Assembly (NCBI GenBank): GCA_905187815.1
Contig: CAJJJM010000006.1
Location: 1 to 60,036 of the forward strand
Source: an uncultured Methanomassiliicoccaceae archaeon
GTDB lineage: Archaea; Thermoplasmatota; Thermoplasmata; Methanomassiliicoccales; Methanomethylophilaceae
Length of the DNA stretch: 60,036 nt
Reading direction: 5' to 3'
Under the pieces are notes generated by a model, which did not search any database, was not told the DNA's origin, and was given only the letters and a program-made list of their open reading frames with translations. Every line of letters begins with the position of its first letter. Within the stretch, counting starts at the first letter, position 1. Below are positions 35,398-43,778 of this stretch, in pieces. The position numbers were made by a program, and so were the translations under genes.

Positions 35398-36105
35398 ATG
35401 TCCGACGATGGCGTCCGTCTAAACAAGTACATCAGCGAGGCAGGTGTCGCCTCCCGCCGCGCGGCCGACAGGCTGGTCGAGGAGGGGAGGGTCGCCATCA
35501 ACGGCAGGACCGCGGTCCTGGGGGACAAGGTCTCCGAGGGGGACGTCGTGACGGTGGACGGCAGGGAGATCGGCCCCAAGAGGCGCGACATCATCCTGGC
35601 GTTCAACAAGCCCCGTGGCCTTACGTGCACATCCAACCCAGAAGACCCGGACAACATCATCGATTTCATCGGCTATCCGGAGAGGATCTACTCGGTCGGC
35701 CGTCTGGACAAGGATTCCGAGGGTCTGCTCATCATGACCAACAACGGGGAGCTGGCCAACAGCATCATGAGGTCCAGGGCGGAGCACGAGAAGGAGTACC
35801 TGGTCAAGGTCGACAGGAAGGTCACGGACGAGTTCGTCAGGGGGATGTCCGGAGGGGTCCCCATACTCGGAAGGGTGACGAAGAAGTGTCTGGTGGAGAG
35901 GACCGGCGACAAGGAGTTCCGGATAGTGCTCAGGCAGGGCCTCAACCGCCAGATAAGGAGAATGTGCGGACATTTCGGATACACAGTCCTGGAGTTGAAG
36001 AGGGTCAGGATCATGAACATCGAGCTAGGGAATCTTGGGACGGGGAAGTACAGGGACCTCACCGACGCGGAGCGGGAGGAGCTTTTCAGGGAGCTGGGAC
36101 TGTGA
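35398..36105 (+). CDS. RsuA/RluB-type pseudouridine synthase with S4 domain
   Basis: 235 residues from the ATG at 35398 (35386 possible). The S4 RNA-binding domain occupies about 5-60 (VRLNKYISEAGVASRRAADR). The catalytic domain has FNKPRGLTCTS and SVGRLDKDSEGLL with catalytic Asp104, plus GLNRQIRRMCGHFGY. It isomerises uridine in rRNA. This family is mainly bacterial, so transfer from bacteria is likely. Its TGA overlaps the ATG of the GNAT gene by one base. Confidence 0.9.
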   Translation: MSDDGVRLNKYISEAGVASRRAADRLVEEGRVAINGRTAVLGDKVSEGDVVTVDGREIGPKRRDIILAFNKPRGLTCTSNPEDPDNIIDFIGYPERIYSVGRLDKDSEGLLIMTNNGELANSIMRSRAEHEKEYLVKVDRKVTDEFVRGMSGGVPILGRVTKKCLVERTGDKEFRIVLRQGLNRQIRRMCGHFGYTVLELKRVRIMNIELGNLGTGKYRDLTDAEREELFRELGL

Positions 36106-36677
36106 TGGAGTACAGGATGCTCGAGGCTGGGGACATCCCGGAGGCCGTGGAGATCTCCAAGGTGCAGCTCGGTGTGGACTACCTCGACGAGCACGATTTC
36201 GAGGACGCGATGACCGATCCGGGACAGTTCTGCATTGTGGCCGCAGAGGGCGGCAGGGTCGCCGGCTTCTCCATATGCCAGGTGTTCGGTCCGGAGCTGG
36301 AGGGGCAGAAGCTCATGCTGCCCGACGGTCCGGAGAGGGACATCGTCATGTCCACTCCTCTTACCGGGCTCCTGGATTCCGTCGCGGTGTCCGCGGACTT
36401 CAAGGGGAAGGGGATCGGGACGGAGCTCGGACGCCGGTGCATCGAGGAGATGGGGAGGCGCGGATGCGGCATCGTCTGCGCCATGGCCTGGAAGAACATC
36501 CTCGGCGTCACCAACATCGCCAAGGTCCTGGAGAGGCTGGGTCTCAAGGAGACCATCGCGATCCAGGGGTACTGGAACCTGATGGTCGATTCGCCCGAGG
36601 GGCACGACTGCCCGATTTGCGGGGCCCCCTGCAGATGCTGGGGAGTGTTCTGGTACAGGCCCATCGATGAGGCATGA
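36105..36677 (+). CDS. GNAT-family N-acetyltransferase with C-terminal cysteine cluster
   Basis: 190 residues from the ATG at 36105. The GNAT core shows DSVAVSADFKGKGIGTELGR (acetyl-CoA pyrophosphate loop) and ITNIAK-like VTNIAKVLERLGLKE. After the core, CPICGAPCRCWG gives four cysteines in ten residues, a probable metal site not typical of the family. It is coupled to the pseudouridine synthase by TGATG. The substrate is unknown. Confidence 0.8.
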   Translation: MEYRMLEAGDIPEAVEISKVQLGVDYLDEHDFEDAMTDPGQFCIVAAEGGRVAGFSICQVFGPELEGQKLMLPDGPERDIVMSTPLTGLLDSVAVSADFKGKGIGTELGRRCIEEMGRRGCGIVCAMAWKNILGVTNIAKVLERLGLKETIAIQGYWNLMVDSPEGHDCPICGAPCRCWGVFWYRPIDEA

Positions 36678-36686
36678 CCTTCCGGA

Positions 36687-37979
36687 TCATGGAGCCAGTG
36701 AGGTGATCGGCACGACGTACACCCCGTCCGGGCGTCTGTAGGCATATGTCGTCATCCCGCAGACAACGCATAGAATCGACGGCGGACAACCCTCTTCACG
36801 GAAGAATCTATCCAATTTGAGTAGGTTCTCTGCTGCAGAGTCGATCTGTCCGGCACCGAGCTTGATTTCGAACGCACCCCATCTGCCATCACTCATCTCG
36901 ACGATAGCGTCTATCTCCCTTCCACGCCCATCGCGGTAATGGAAGAGGTGGCCGCCGATGTGTTCTACGTATATCTGCAGGTCGTGCTCGCACAGGGATT
37001 CGAAGAGCAGTCCGAATGTGTTCAGGTCGTTCCTCAGCATCTCACGGTTCAGGTTCAGGGAGGCTATGGCCAAGGAGACATCGGTCAGGTGTCTCTTGGG
37101 ATTCTTCCCGATTCTCGCATCGGACCTCAGATTGGGGCTGAAGCTTGGAAGGTCGTCGATCAGGTGCATGCGGAACAGGCAGTCCCAGTATTCGTCGTAT
37201 GTCTCGCGTGCTATGTTCTCGTTATCGTACTCCCTCATGTCAGACATGATCTTGGTCGTCGATGCGAGCGTGCTCTCGTTGCGGGCGAGGGACCTGATCA
37301 TCATCCTGATCTTCTTCTCGTTCCTTCTCTTGCCATCCATCATCGATGCGTCCTCGGACGCATGTGCTATGTAATCCCTGGCTGAAAGTCCCGGGTCGGA
37401 TCCCGTACCTATCTCTCCGGGCCACCCCCCGCGGATGCACAGATCGATGAGGTGGTCCAGACTGACGCTCCCGCAGTCCCTTGTCTTCAGTCCGCCTTCG
37501 AACAGTTCCCTCAACGAGACTGTCCCATCGGAATCGCCGCTCTCCAGCAGCGTCATCGTGCGCATCCTGATCTTGCCGATGCGACCGGTTCCACTGTGGA
37601 TGTACTCTCCGCGTCTGGGGATGGATGACCCTGTAAGGATGAACTGGCCCTTGTCCCTCGTCTCGTCCACGGCGTTTCTGACCGTATCCCAAAGCAGCGG
37701 TATCTCCTGCCACTCATCGATAAGATGTGGTCTTTCCCCTTCCAGTGCTATACGGGGATCGTTTCTGACGATGTCTCTCACCGGCACTGGCCCCTCCATG
37801 GATGCGATCTTCGTCTCGCTGTTGGCGTGGTTCTCTGCGGTCCATGTCTTTCCGCACCACCGCGGACCCTCTATCGAGACGGCACCGAACGATCTTAGCA
37901 TCAGAGGCAACTCGTCGTCTATCAGTCTGGGCATGTAGCCGTTCGGTCTGAGCGTCATAGGCAGCAGTAGGGAGTCCAT
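36687..37979 (-). CDS. AAA ATPase of the AAA_14/DUF4143 family
   Basis: 430 residues: Walker A GPRWCGKT (38-45), HLIDEWQEIPLLWDTVRNAVD as Walker B region, FILTGSSIPRR sensor-like segment, then a C-terminal DUF4143 part with FLFESLCEHDLQIYVEHIGG-type sequence and EIDAIVEMSDGRWGAFEIKLG, a nuclease-like fold segment. These proteins are common in archaea and gut bacteria and often patchily distributed; their function is unknown. Three 23-bp tandem repeats sit directly upstream of the start. Confidence 0.85.
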   Translation of the reverse strand: MDSLLLPMTLRPNGYMPRLIDDELPLMLRSFGAVSIEGPRWCGKTWTAENHANSETKIASMEGPVPVRDIVRNDPRIALEGERPHLIDEWQEIPLLWDTVRNAVDETRDKGQFILTGSSIPRRGEYIHSGTGRIGKIRMRTMTLLESGDSDGTVSLRELFEGGLKTRDCGSVSLDHLIDLCIRGGWPGEIGTGSDPGLSARDYIAHASEDASMMDGKRRNEKKIRMMIRSLARNESTLASTTKIMSDMREYDNENIARETYDEYWDCLFRMHLIDDLPSFSPNLRSDARIGKNPKRHLTDVSLAIASLNLNREMLRNDLNTFGLLFESLCEHDLQIYVEHIGGHLFHYRDGRGREIDAIVEMSDGRWGAFEIKLGAGQIDSAAENLLKLDRFFREEGCPPSILCVVCGMTTYAYRRPDGVYVVPITSLAP

Positions 37980-37985
37980 ACTATT

Positions 37986-38054
37986 AGTAGGATTTCCATA
38001 GACTCACTAGTAGGATTTCCATAGACTCACTAGTAGGATTTCCATAGACTCACT
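37986..38054. repeat. Three perfect 23-bp tandem repeats
   Basis: Three contiguous identical 23-bp units cover 37986-38008, 38009-38031 and 38032-38054, 6 bp upstream of the AAA/DUF4143 start. Each junction forms ACTAGT. Read on the minus strand, each unit contains ATGGAAATCCTACT, resembling the gene's own start ATGGACTCCCTACT, so the array may have grown from the start region. Not CRISPR: there are no spacers. Confidence 0.9.
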
Positions 38055-38089
38055 AATAATTCTACCACCATGAATCCGACATCGGCAGT

Positions 38090-39010
38090 TCAAGGAGTAA
38101 TCCTCTGCTCCAGCCATGCCGCTATGTCCCGGTAGACCGATCCGTGATCGACCTCGTTCAGAATCTCGTGTCTCATGCCGGGGTAGAGGCGGATCTCCGG
38201 CCTCAGTCCGTGACCCTCGAGTCCGGCCTTGGCCTTCTCGACGCCCTTGCCGAAGTCACCCACAGGGTCCTCCTCCCCGGAGACGAACAGAACCGGCAGA
38301 TCCTTGGGTATCCTCTCGAATCCCTCTCCCTTCTCGATCCTGCGTATCATGGTGAACAGGTCGCGGTACGCCGCATCTGTGAACTGGAACCCGCAGTCTG
38401 GGTCCTCGTCGTATGCCTTCAACGCCTCCGGATTGGCGCACAGCCACTTGTTGGGAAGGTCGGGGGTGTCGAACTTCTTGTCGTAGCTGCCGAACACCAG
38501 GCCGTTCAGCATGTCGCTGCGATGGTGGTTCCCCTTGACCATGCAGAGCAGCTTGGCGACGGAGAGCGCGAGCGACACCTGGTATCCGGCCTGCTGCCCT
38601 GTCCCCATGATGACCGCGGCGTCGATGTCGTCCCCTCCGACGGTCAGGAACCTGCGTGTGACGAACGATCCCATGCTGTGACCCATAACGAAATGCGGGA
38701 TCCCGGGGAGGTCCGAGCGCATCCTGGAGTTCACCAGCCCCATGTCGGCCACCAGCATGTCGTCGCCGTGCTCCTCGGCTATGAAGCCCTTCTCCTCGGA
38801 GGTCCCGCCGTGGCCCAGATGGTCGTGGCCGTAGACCGCGAATCCGCGCGAGTTCAGGTAGCGGGCGAAGTCGTCGTACCTGAGTATGTGCTCGGTCATA
38901 CCGTGGACGATCTGCAGCGAGGCGATGGGCTCCACGTCCGGCATCCATCTGTAGCAGTTCAGCTCCTCGTCCCCGCGGGAGGAGGGAATGGTGAAGTTCT
39001 CGCGGCTCAT
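38090..39010 (-). CDS. Alpha/beta hydrolase, monoacylglycerol lipase-like
   Basis: 306 residues from the ATG at 39010 (MSRENFTIPSS); ATG at 39040 is possible. IVHGMTEHILRYDDFARYL is the oxyanion region, GHSMGS holds the nucleophilic Ser, GEEDPVGD the Asp and MRHEILNE the catalytic His, as in Hydrolase_4 lysophospholipases. It has no signal peptide and is probably cytoplasmic. Substrate not predicted. Confidence 0.85.
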   Translation of the reverse strand: MSRENFTIPSSRGDEELNCYRWMPDVEPIASLQIVHGMTEHILRYDDFARYLNSRGFAVYGHDHLGHGGTSEEKGFIAEEHGDDMLVADMGLVNSRMRSDLPGIPHFVMGHSMGSFVTRRFLTVGGDDIDAAVIMGTGQQAGYQVSLALSVAKLLCMVKGNHHRSDMLNGLVFGSYDKKFDTPDLPNKWLCANPEALKAYDEDPDCGFQFTDAAYRDLFTMIRRIEKGEGFERIPKDLPVLFVSGEEDPVGDFGKGVEKAKAGLEGHGLRPEIRLYPGMRHEILNEVDHGSVYRDIAAWLEQRITP

Positions 39011-39124
39011 GGATGCGGTTCGACGTGCACGGTATTTCATGGTTGCGAAGGATACTTGGACGGGTCCCGCAGCAGTCTTTGCCGTCTCATCGCAGGATCC
39101 GGCCCCATCGTCCACCGTCGGGAA

Positions 39125-39820
39125 TCATCGTTCCGCTCTGGCACGGACGATGAGGATCTCGGGGATCTCCTTCCCCGGGAATCCCGTCTCCATCAGGCCG
39201 TCGACGATGAATCCCGTCTCGAAGCATGCCCCCATGATGTCCTGGAGGGAACGGTGATGGTAGTTGTGGGGGACCGGCTGTCCCGGGATGGCGTCCCCCT
39301 GATAGGTGTGCGGGGTGAGGTATAGGTCCGTAAGGGTCACGAAGCACGGGTGCTGCGTGGCGAACACCAGCGTGCCGCCAGGTGCGAGTAGGCGGTGGAT
39401 CCCGGCAAGAAGGGTGCCGATATCCGAGATGTCCATGAACCCCATGTTGCATACGGCCTTGTCGAATCCTCCCGGTTTCCCAAGGGATGCGATGTCCTCG
39501 GCATCGGAGGCGTCCGCGACGCGGAAGTCTATTGGCACCATCGTGTGCTGGCGGCGCCTGCGGGCGAGCCCGACCATCCTGGGGCTGAAGTCGAACGCGG
39601 TGACCATGACGCCCACGTCCGCCAGGTACGCCGAGTAGTTCCCGTTCCCGCAGGCGATGTCCAGTATCCTCTCCCCGGGATGCGGGTCCAGGAGGGCGGT
39701 GACCCCCGGCCTCACGAGTTCGCGGTGCCACTCGTTCGAGTCGTCGCCCATGTAGTCGTCCCAGTGTTCCGCATTGGCCTCCCATGCGGGAAGGTCCGGG
39801 TTGCCGTTCCCCTCGTCCAT
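39125..39820 (-). CDS. SAM-dependent methyltransferase, class I
   Basis: 231 residues. Motif I is ERILDIACGNGNYSAYLAD and the SAM-ribose Asp follows in VTAFDFSPRMV; CNMGFMDISD and a HRLLAPGGTLVFATQHPCF segment complete the fold. This resembles ubiquinone/menaquinone-type or small-molecule methyltransferases. It stands alone between the lipase gene and the F430 operon, which diverges from it. Confidence 0.8.
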   Translation of the reverse strand: MDEGNGNPDLPAWEANAEHWDDYMGDDSNEWHRELVRPGVTALLDPHPGERILDIACGNGNYSAYLADVGVMVTAFDFSPRMVGLARRRRQHTMVPIDFRVADASDAEDIASLGKPGGFDKAVCNMGFMDISDIGTLLAGIHRLLAPGGTLVFATQHPCFVTLTDLYLTPHTYQGDAIPGQPVPHNYHHRSLQDIMGACFETGFIVDGLMETGFPGKEIPEILIVRARAER

Positions 39821-39925
39821 GATGCTGACAGCGCCGGTGCGGATTTAACCGGTTCGACTTTAACGAGGACCAGCGTGTTATTTTTCAGCGTAAAAGTATT
39901 AATGCAGTCGGACCTATCATCCGAC

Positions 39926-40705
39926 ATGCGCAGAATCGCGGTCTACGGCAAAGGTGGAATCGGGAAATCGACCACAGTCGGGAACGTCTCCGCCGCCCTG
40001 GCCGGCCGCGGACTGAAGGTTATACAGATAGGATGCGACCCCAAGGCTGATTCGACACGTGCGGTCGCCGGCAGGAGGATCCCCACCGTCCTGGAGACGA
40101 TGAGGGACAATCCGGACCCCGAGCTCGAGGACATCATCTTCGAGGGCAGGGACGGCGTCATGTGCGTCGAGTGCGGGGGTCCGAGGCCCGGGGTCGGATG
40201 CGCCGGCCGCGGCATCATAGCCGCGTTCGAGCAGCTCGAGGACCTGGATATGATTGGCGCGTACAAGCCCGATGTGATCCTCTACGACGTCCTGGGCGAC
40301 GTGGTCTGCGGGGGGTTCGCCATGCCCATACGCAATGGCTACGCCAGGGATGTCTTCGTAGTCACCTCGGGGGAGATGATGTCGCTGTACGCGGCATCGA
40401 ACATCTCCTACGCGGTGAACGACCTTACCAACGACGGCTACGCCAGGCTCGGAGGGCTGATCCAGAACTCGCGCGGCGTCAGGGACGAGGACTCCCTCGT
40501 GGACAGGGCCGCGGAGGAGATGGGCACGACCGTCATCCACAGGCTCCCGAGGGACCCCGCCGTGCAGAGGTGCGAGGACAGGGGGACCACGGTGGTGGAC
40601 GGGGAGCCCGATTCAGCAATGGCCGCATCCTACAGGGAGCTCGCTGAGAAGCTCCTGCAGGCGTCCGAGGACTCCTCGGGCGGGATGAAGTTCGAGGGTG
40701 AGTGA
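39926..40705 (+). CDS. cfbC: Ni-sirohydrochlorin a,c-diamide reductive cyclase, NifH-like subunit
   Basis: 259 residues from the ATG at 39926, where the conserved RRIAVYGKGGIGKST begins (Walker A 8-16); an ATG at 39902 is in frame. Cys92 in GVGCAGRGI and Cys128 in LGDVVCGGF are the ligands of the shared 4Fe-4S cluster. In F430 synthesis CfbC passes electrons to CfbD for the six-electron reduction and ring closure. CfbA, B, D and E encoded alongside make F430 rather than nitrogenase the sure role. TATA-like TTATTTTT is at 39878. Confidence 0.93.
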   Translation: MRRIAVYGKGGIGKSTTVGNVSAALAGRGLKVIQIGCDPKADSTRAVAGRRIPTVLETMRDNPDPELEDIIFEGRDGVMCVECGGPRPGVGCAGRGIIAAFEQLEDLDMIGAYKPDVILYDVLGDVVCGGFAMPIRNGYARDVFVVTSGEMMSLYAASNISYAVNDLTNDGYARLGGLIQNSRGVRDEDSLVDRAAEEMGTTVIHRLPRDPAVQRCEDRGTTVVDGEPDSAMAASYRELAEKLLQASEDSSGGMKFEGE

Positions 40706-40706
40706 G

Positions 40707-41489
40707 ATGACAACCGGAATCATGATAGCCGGCCACGGTTCGACCATGGCCTACAACAAAGGTGTTCTCGAGATGCAGGCGGACCGCCTCAGGTCCAAGG
40801 GCTACGACAACGTGTACGTGGGTTTCAACGAGTTCTCCATCCCGTCCATCAGGGAGACGGCGGAGGAGATGGTGGAGGACGGCTACGACGAGATCCTCAT
40901 CCTGCCGTTCTTCGTCGCATCGGGGCTCCATGTGACCAGGGACATCCCGGTCAAGCACTTCGGCCTCCCCAGGAACGCCACCGACGGCACGGTGGAGATC
41001 GAGGGCAAGCAGATCAAGATCACCATAGACCAGCCGTTCGGGGAGGACCCGAACCTCACCGACATCCTCCAGGAGAGGATCGAGGAGCTCAGGACCCCCG
41101 GCAAGGACACCAGGGTCATCGTCATGGGCCACGGTTCCAGGCTGGACTACAACTCGCAGGTCGTGGAGCTGAACGCCAAGCGCCTGGAGGAGAGGGGCTA
41201 CGGGAAGGTGTACATAGGATACAACGAGTTCAACGACCCGAAGATCGAGGATGTCATCCCGCAGATGATCGACGACGGCGCAGAGGAGATAATCGCGCTG
41301 CCCCTGTTCATCTCCCTCGGGAAGCACCTGACGATGGACGTCCCGGGGAAGCTCGGCATCGAGGACTTCTCGGACAGCGGCATCGTTCACAGGAACGGCC
41401 GCGACGTGGAGCTGAAGTACGCTATCCCCGTGGGCGCGGATCCGAGGCTCTGCGACGTGCTCGTCGAGAAGCTCAGGAAGTACGAGTGA
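40707..41489 (+). CDS. cfbA: Sirohydrochlorin nickelochelatase, tandem-fused two-domain form
   Basis: 260 residues from the ATG at 40707, which has GGGTGAGTG upstream; a GTG at 40698 is the longer option. Two CbiX domains follow each other: AGHGST with His10 and GLHVTRDIP with His75, then MGHGSR with His142 and GKHLTMDVP with His207. Both halves keep both metal-binding histidines. Archaeal CfbA/CbiX is usually a 120-140 residue homodimer, so this is a fused dimer. It inserts Ni2+ into sirohydrochlorin and might also serve cobalt. Confidence 0.9.
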   Translation: MTTGIMIAGHGSTMAYNKGVLEMQADRLRSKGYDNVYVGFNEFSIPSIRETAEEMVEDGYDEILILPFFVASGLHVTRDIPVKHFGLPRNATDGTVEIEGKQIKITIDQPFGEDPNLTDILQERIEELRTPGKDTRVIVMGHGSRLDYNSQVVELNAKRLEERGYGKVYIGYNEFNDPKIEDVIPQMIDDGAEEIIALPLFISLGKHLTMDVPGKLGIEDFSDSGIVHRNGRDVELKYAIPVGADPRLCDVLVEKLRKYE

Positions 41490-41493
41490 TACC

Positions 41494-42708
41494 ATGCGCG
41501 TTCTCGTTCTCGACATGGTACACGGAGGCGACCTCCTCGCCAGGAGGCACCAGGCGGAGGGGGACGACGTGACGTGCGTGGACGTGTACGGCATCTGCCC
41601 CCGCGAGAAGAAGGATGAGCTCGCTGGATACGACATCAGGGTCGCCGACACGGTCCCTGCCGGCAGCTACGACATGACGGTCATGCCCAAGCACTGCCCC
41701 ATGAGGTTCATCGGCGACGCCGATCCCGGGGAGATTGTCACATTCAGCCAGGATGTTAAGCGCTTCATAGACGACACCAGGTTCAGGATCGAGGTCACCG
41801 GCGTCAAGGGGAAGACCAGCGCCTGCTACCTCATCTCCAAGATGCTCTTCGATTCCGGGAGGAGCGTTCTCCTCCATTCGTCCAGGGGAGAGGGTCCCTG
41901 GACGGAGGACGGGCACCGCATCGACAGGAAGGTCAGCATCGCGCCGCCCTACCTCATGACACTGGCCGCCGGCGACTACGACGCGGTGGTATGCGAGGTG
42001 TCGCTCGGGGGATCCGGGAAGGCGGACATCGCATGCATCACCAACCTGGTGGAGGACTACGGCATCGCGAAGAACACGTTCAAGGCGTCCGAGGCCAAGA
42101 GGGACGTCTTCACGGACAGGGGGAGGAACATAGTGCTCTCCTCCGAGTTGGATTTCTGGTCCCGGTACCAAGACGGGCTCACCCCCTACGGGGGAAGGGT
42201 CAGGGTCGTCTCCAAGCCCAGGCTCGGTGAGGGACTGAAGGTCACGGTCGATTACGACGGGGAGTCCGAGGTGACGCTCGACGGGTCCTACATCGCCACG
42301 GAGTACATCGGTGCGATGGACCTCGCGCTGGAGGTCTGCCATCAGATGGGCGTGCCGAGGGAGTCGGTGATCCGGTCCCTCGAGTCCTTCAGGGGAGTGC
42401 CCGGCAGGGGGATCGTGACCGAGGAGGGGGGCATGAGGGTCATCCGCGAGAGGAACCCAGGCATCTCCCACATCTCCATCGGCAGGACCCTGGAGTGCCT
42501 CAAGGAGATGGACGCCCTGGACGGGGCGATGATCCTCCTCGATCCGGTCAGCAGGAAGGTCTGCGACAAGCTCGACAGGGACCAGATCGAGAGGGTGGTC
42601 TCGGAATACGGCGTGCCCCTCGTCATCACCAGGGGGGACGGCGAGAGGCCGGAGATCCCCGAGGGCGTGAGGCTCCTGATCGAGTTCGTGAAGGAGGCCT
42701 ACCAGTGA
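41494..42708 (+). CDS. cfbE: Coenzyme F430 synthetase, Mur ligase-like
   Basis: 404 residues. The ATP-binding loop is TGVKGKTSA (102-110), as in Mur ligases, followed by VCEVSLGGSGKADIACITNL and a YGIAKNTFKASEAKRDVF segment. CfbE closes the last ring of seco-F430 with ATP. It starts 4 nt after cfbA and overlaps cfbD by 4 nt (GTGA). Confidence 0.92.
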   Translation: MRVLVLDMVHGGDLLARRHQAEGDDVTCVDVYGICPREKKDELAGYDIRVADTVPAGSYDMTVMPKHCPMRFIGDADPGEIVTFSQDVKRFIDDTRFRIEVTGVKGKTSACYLISKMLFDSGRSVLLHSSRGEGPWTEDGHRIDRKVSIAPPYLMTLAAGDYDAVVCEVSLGGSGKADIACITNLVEDYGIAKNTFKASEAKRDVFTDRGRNIVLSSELDFWSRYQDGLTPYGGRVRVVSKPRLGEGLKVTVDYDGESEVTLDGSYIATEYIGAMDLALEVCHQMGVPRESVIRSLESFRGVPGRGIVTEEGGMRVIRERNPGISHISIGRTLECLKEMDALDGAMILLDPVSRKVCDKLDRDQIERVVSEYGVPLVITRGDGERPEIPEGVRLLIEFVKEAYQ

Positions 42709-43778
42709 GGACGATCATCCATCCCCGTCCGAACCCCATCGTCGCCGCGATGTACACGCTCCGCGACATGGATGTGGACGTCATCGTCGAGCACGGGCCG
42801 GCAGGCTGCAGCTTCATGGCATCGAGGCCGCTGGAGGACGCGGACGTGAGGGTGGTGACATCCGGCATGAGGGACAACGACCTCGTGTTCGGCGGCGAGG
42901 AGCCGCTGATCAACACCCTGAAGCAGGTCGAGGAGAGGTTCCACCCGGAGACGGTCGCCGTCGTCGGGACCTGCGCCAGCATGATCATCGGCGAGGACAT
43001 GGCCAAATCGATCAAGAGGGCCGGCATCAACGCCAACGTCTTCCCCGTGGACTGCCACGGATGCATGGGGGACAACACCCGCGGGGCCATCAAGGCCCTG
43101 GAGGCGGGGAGGGACGCGGGGATCATCGACCCCCAGGAGTGCGAGCGCCAGATATCGCTCATGAAGGCGGCGACGAGGCTGGAGAAGAACGTCGGCATGG
43201 CGTCCAAGGACTACATCCAGCCCGCTGTGAGCCCGACCAAGATGCACGTGTGCAGGAGGATCGTCGACGTCCTCTCAGGAGGGGGACGCGTGGCGGTCGT
43301 CATGGACGCCAAGAAGGAGCTCGCGTTCCGCTTCGCCGACATGTTCGAGGCGGTGGACCGCGCCAGGAGGAAGCTCGGAGGGGAGACTCTGTTCGTCGCC
43401 AACATGGACCCGGGGAAGGGTCTTCCGAGGATCAGGAACTACTGCGCCGAGATCAAGGCCGACCTGGACTCCCACGGGGTCGCCATAGACAGGGTGATCG
43501 GAGGGCTCGACGAGTACTCCATCGTCGGCGAGGAGATGAGGGAGGCCGTCGACGGCTTCGGACCGGACCTCACGATCATACTGGGGATCTGCCACGCCTA
43601 TCCCGGATACGGCAAGGACGACATACTCATCACCGACCAGCCGAGGCAGCTGGCCAACTACCTGAACCAGGGCTGCGAGTGGGCCGTGGGCGAGATCTCG
43701 TCCCACACGATGGTCATGGGCGCCCACTCCATAGTGCCGCTGGAGACCGCGGACACCCTCAGGGAGATGCTGGAATGA
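42705..43778 (+). CDS. cfbD: Ni-sirohydrochlorin a,c-diamide reductive cyclase, NifD-like subunit
   Basis: 357 residues from a GTG at 42705; upstream open sequence in this frame is a shadow of cfbE. Cysteines in EHGPAGCSFM, VGTCASMI and DCHGCMGDN match cluster-binding positions of the NifD/NifK superfamily. It is the catalytic subunit that takes electrons from CfbC. It is coupled to cfbE upstream and to cfbB downstream (ATGA). Confidence 0.92.
   Translation: MRTIIHPRPNPIVAAMYTLRDMDVDVIVEHGPAGCSFMASRPLEDADVRVVTSGMRDNDLVFGGEEPLINTLKQVEERFHPETVAVVGTCASMIIGEDMAKSIKRAGINANVFPVDCHGCMGDNTRGAIKALEAGRDAGIIDPQECERQISLMKAATRLEKNVGMASKDYIQPAVSPTKMHVCRRIVDVLSGGGRVAVVMDAKKELAFRFADMFEAVDRARRKLGGETLFVANMDPGKGLPRIRNYCAEIKADLDSHGVAIDRVIGGLDEYSIVGEEMREAVDGFGPDLTIILGICHAYPGYGKDDILITDQPRQLANYLNQGCEWAVGEISSHTMVMGAHSIVPLETADTLREMLE

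Noticed and set aside
37986..38054. CRISPR array
   Set aside because: The repeats are directly adjacent without spacers and no cas genes are present.
39926..43778. Nitrogenase genes nifH and nifD
   Set aside because: The NifH-like and NifD-like proteins sit in an operon with nickelochelatase, a,c-diamide synthase and a Mur ligase-like F430 synthetase, and no nifK, nifE or nifN is present.
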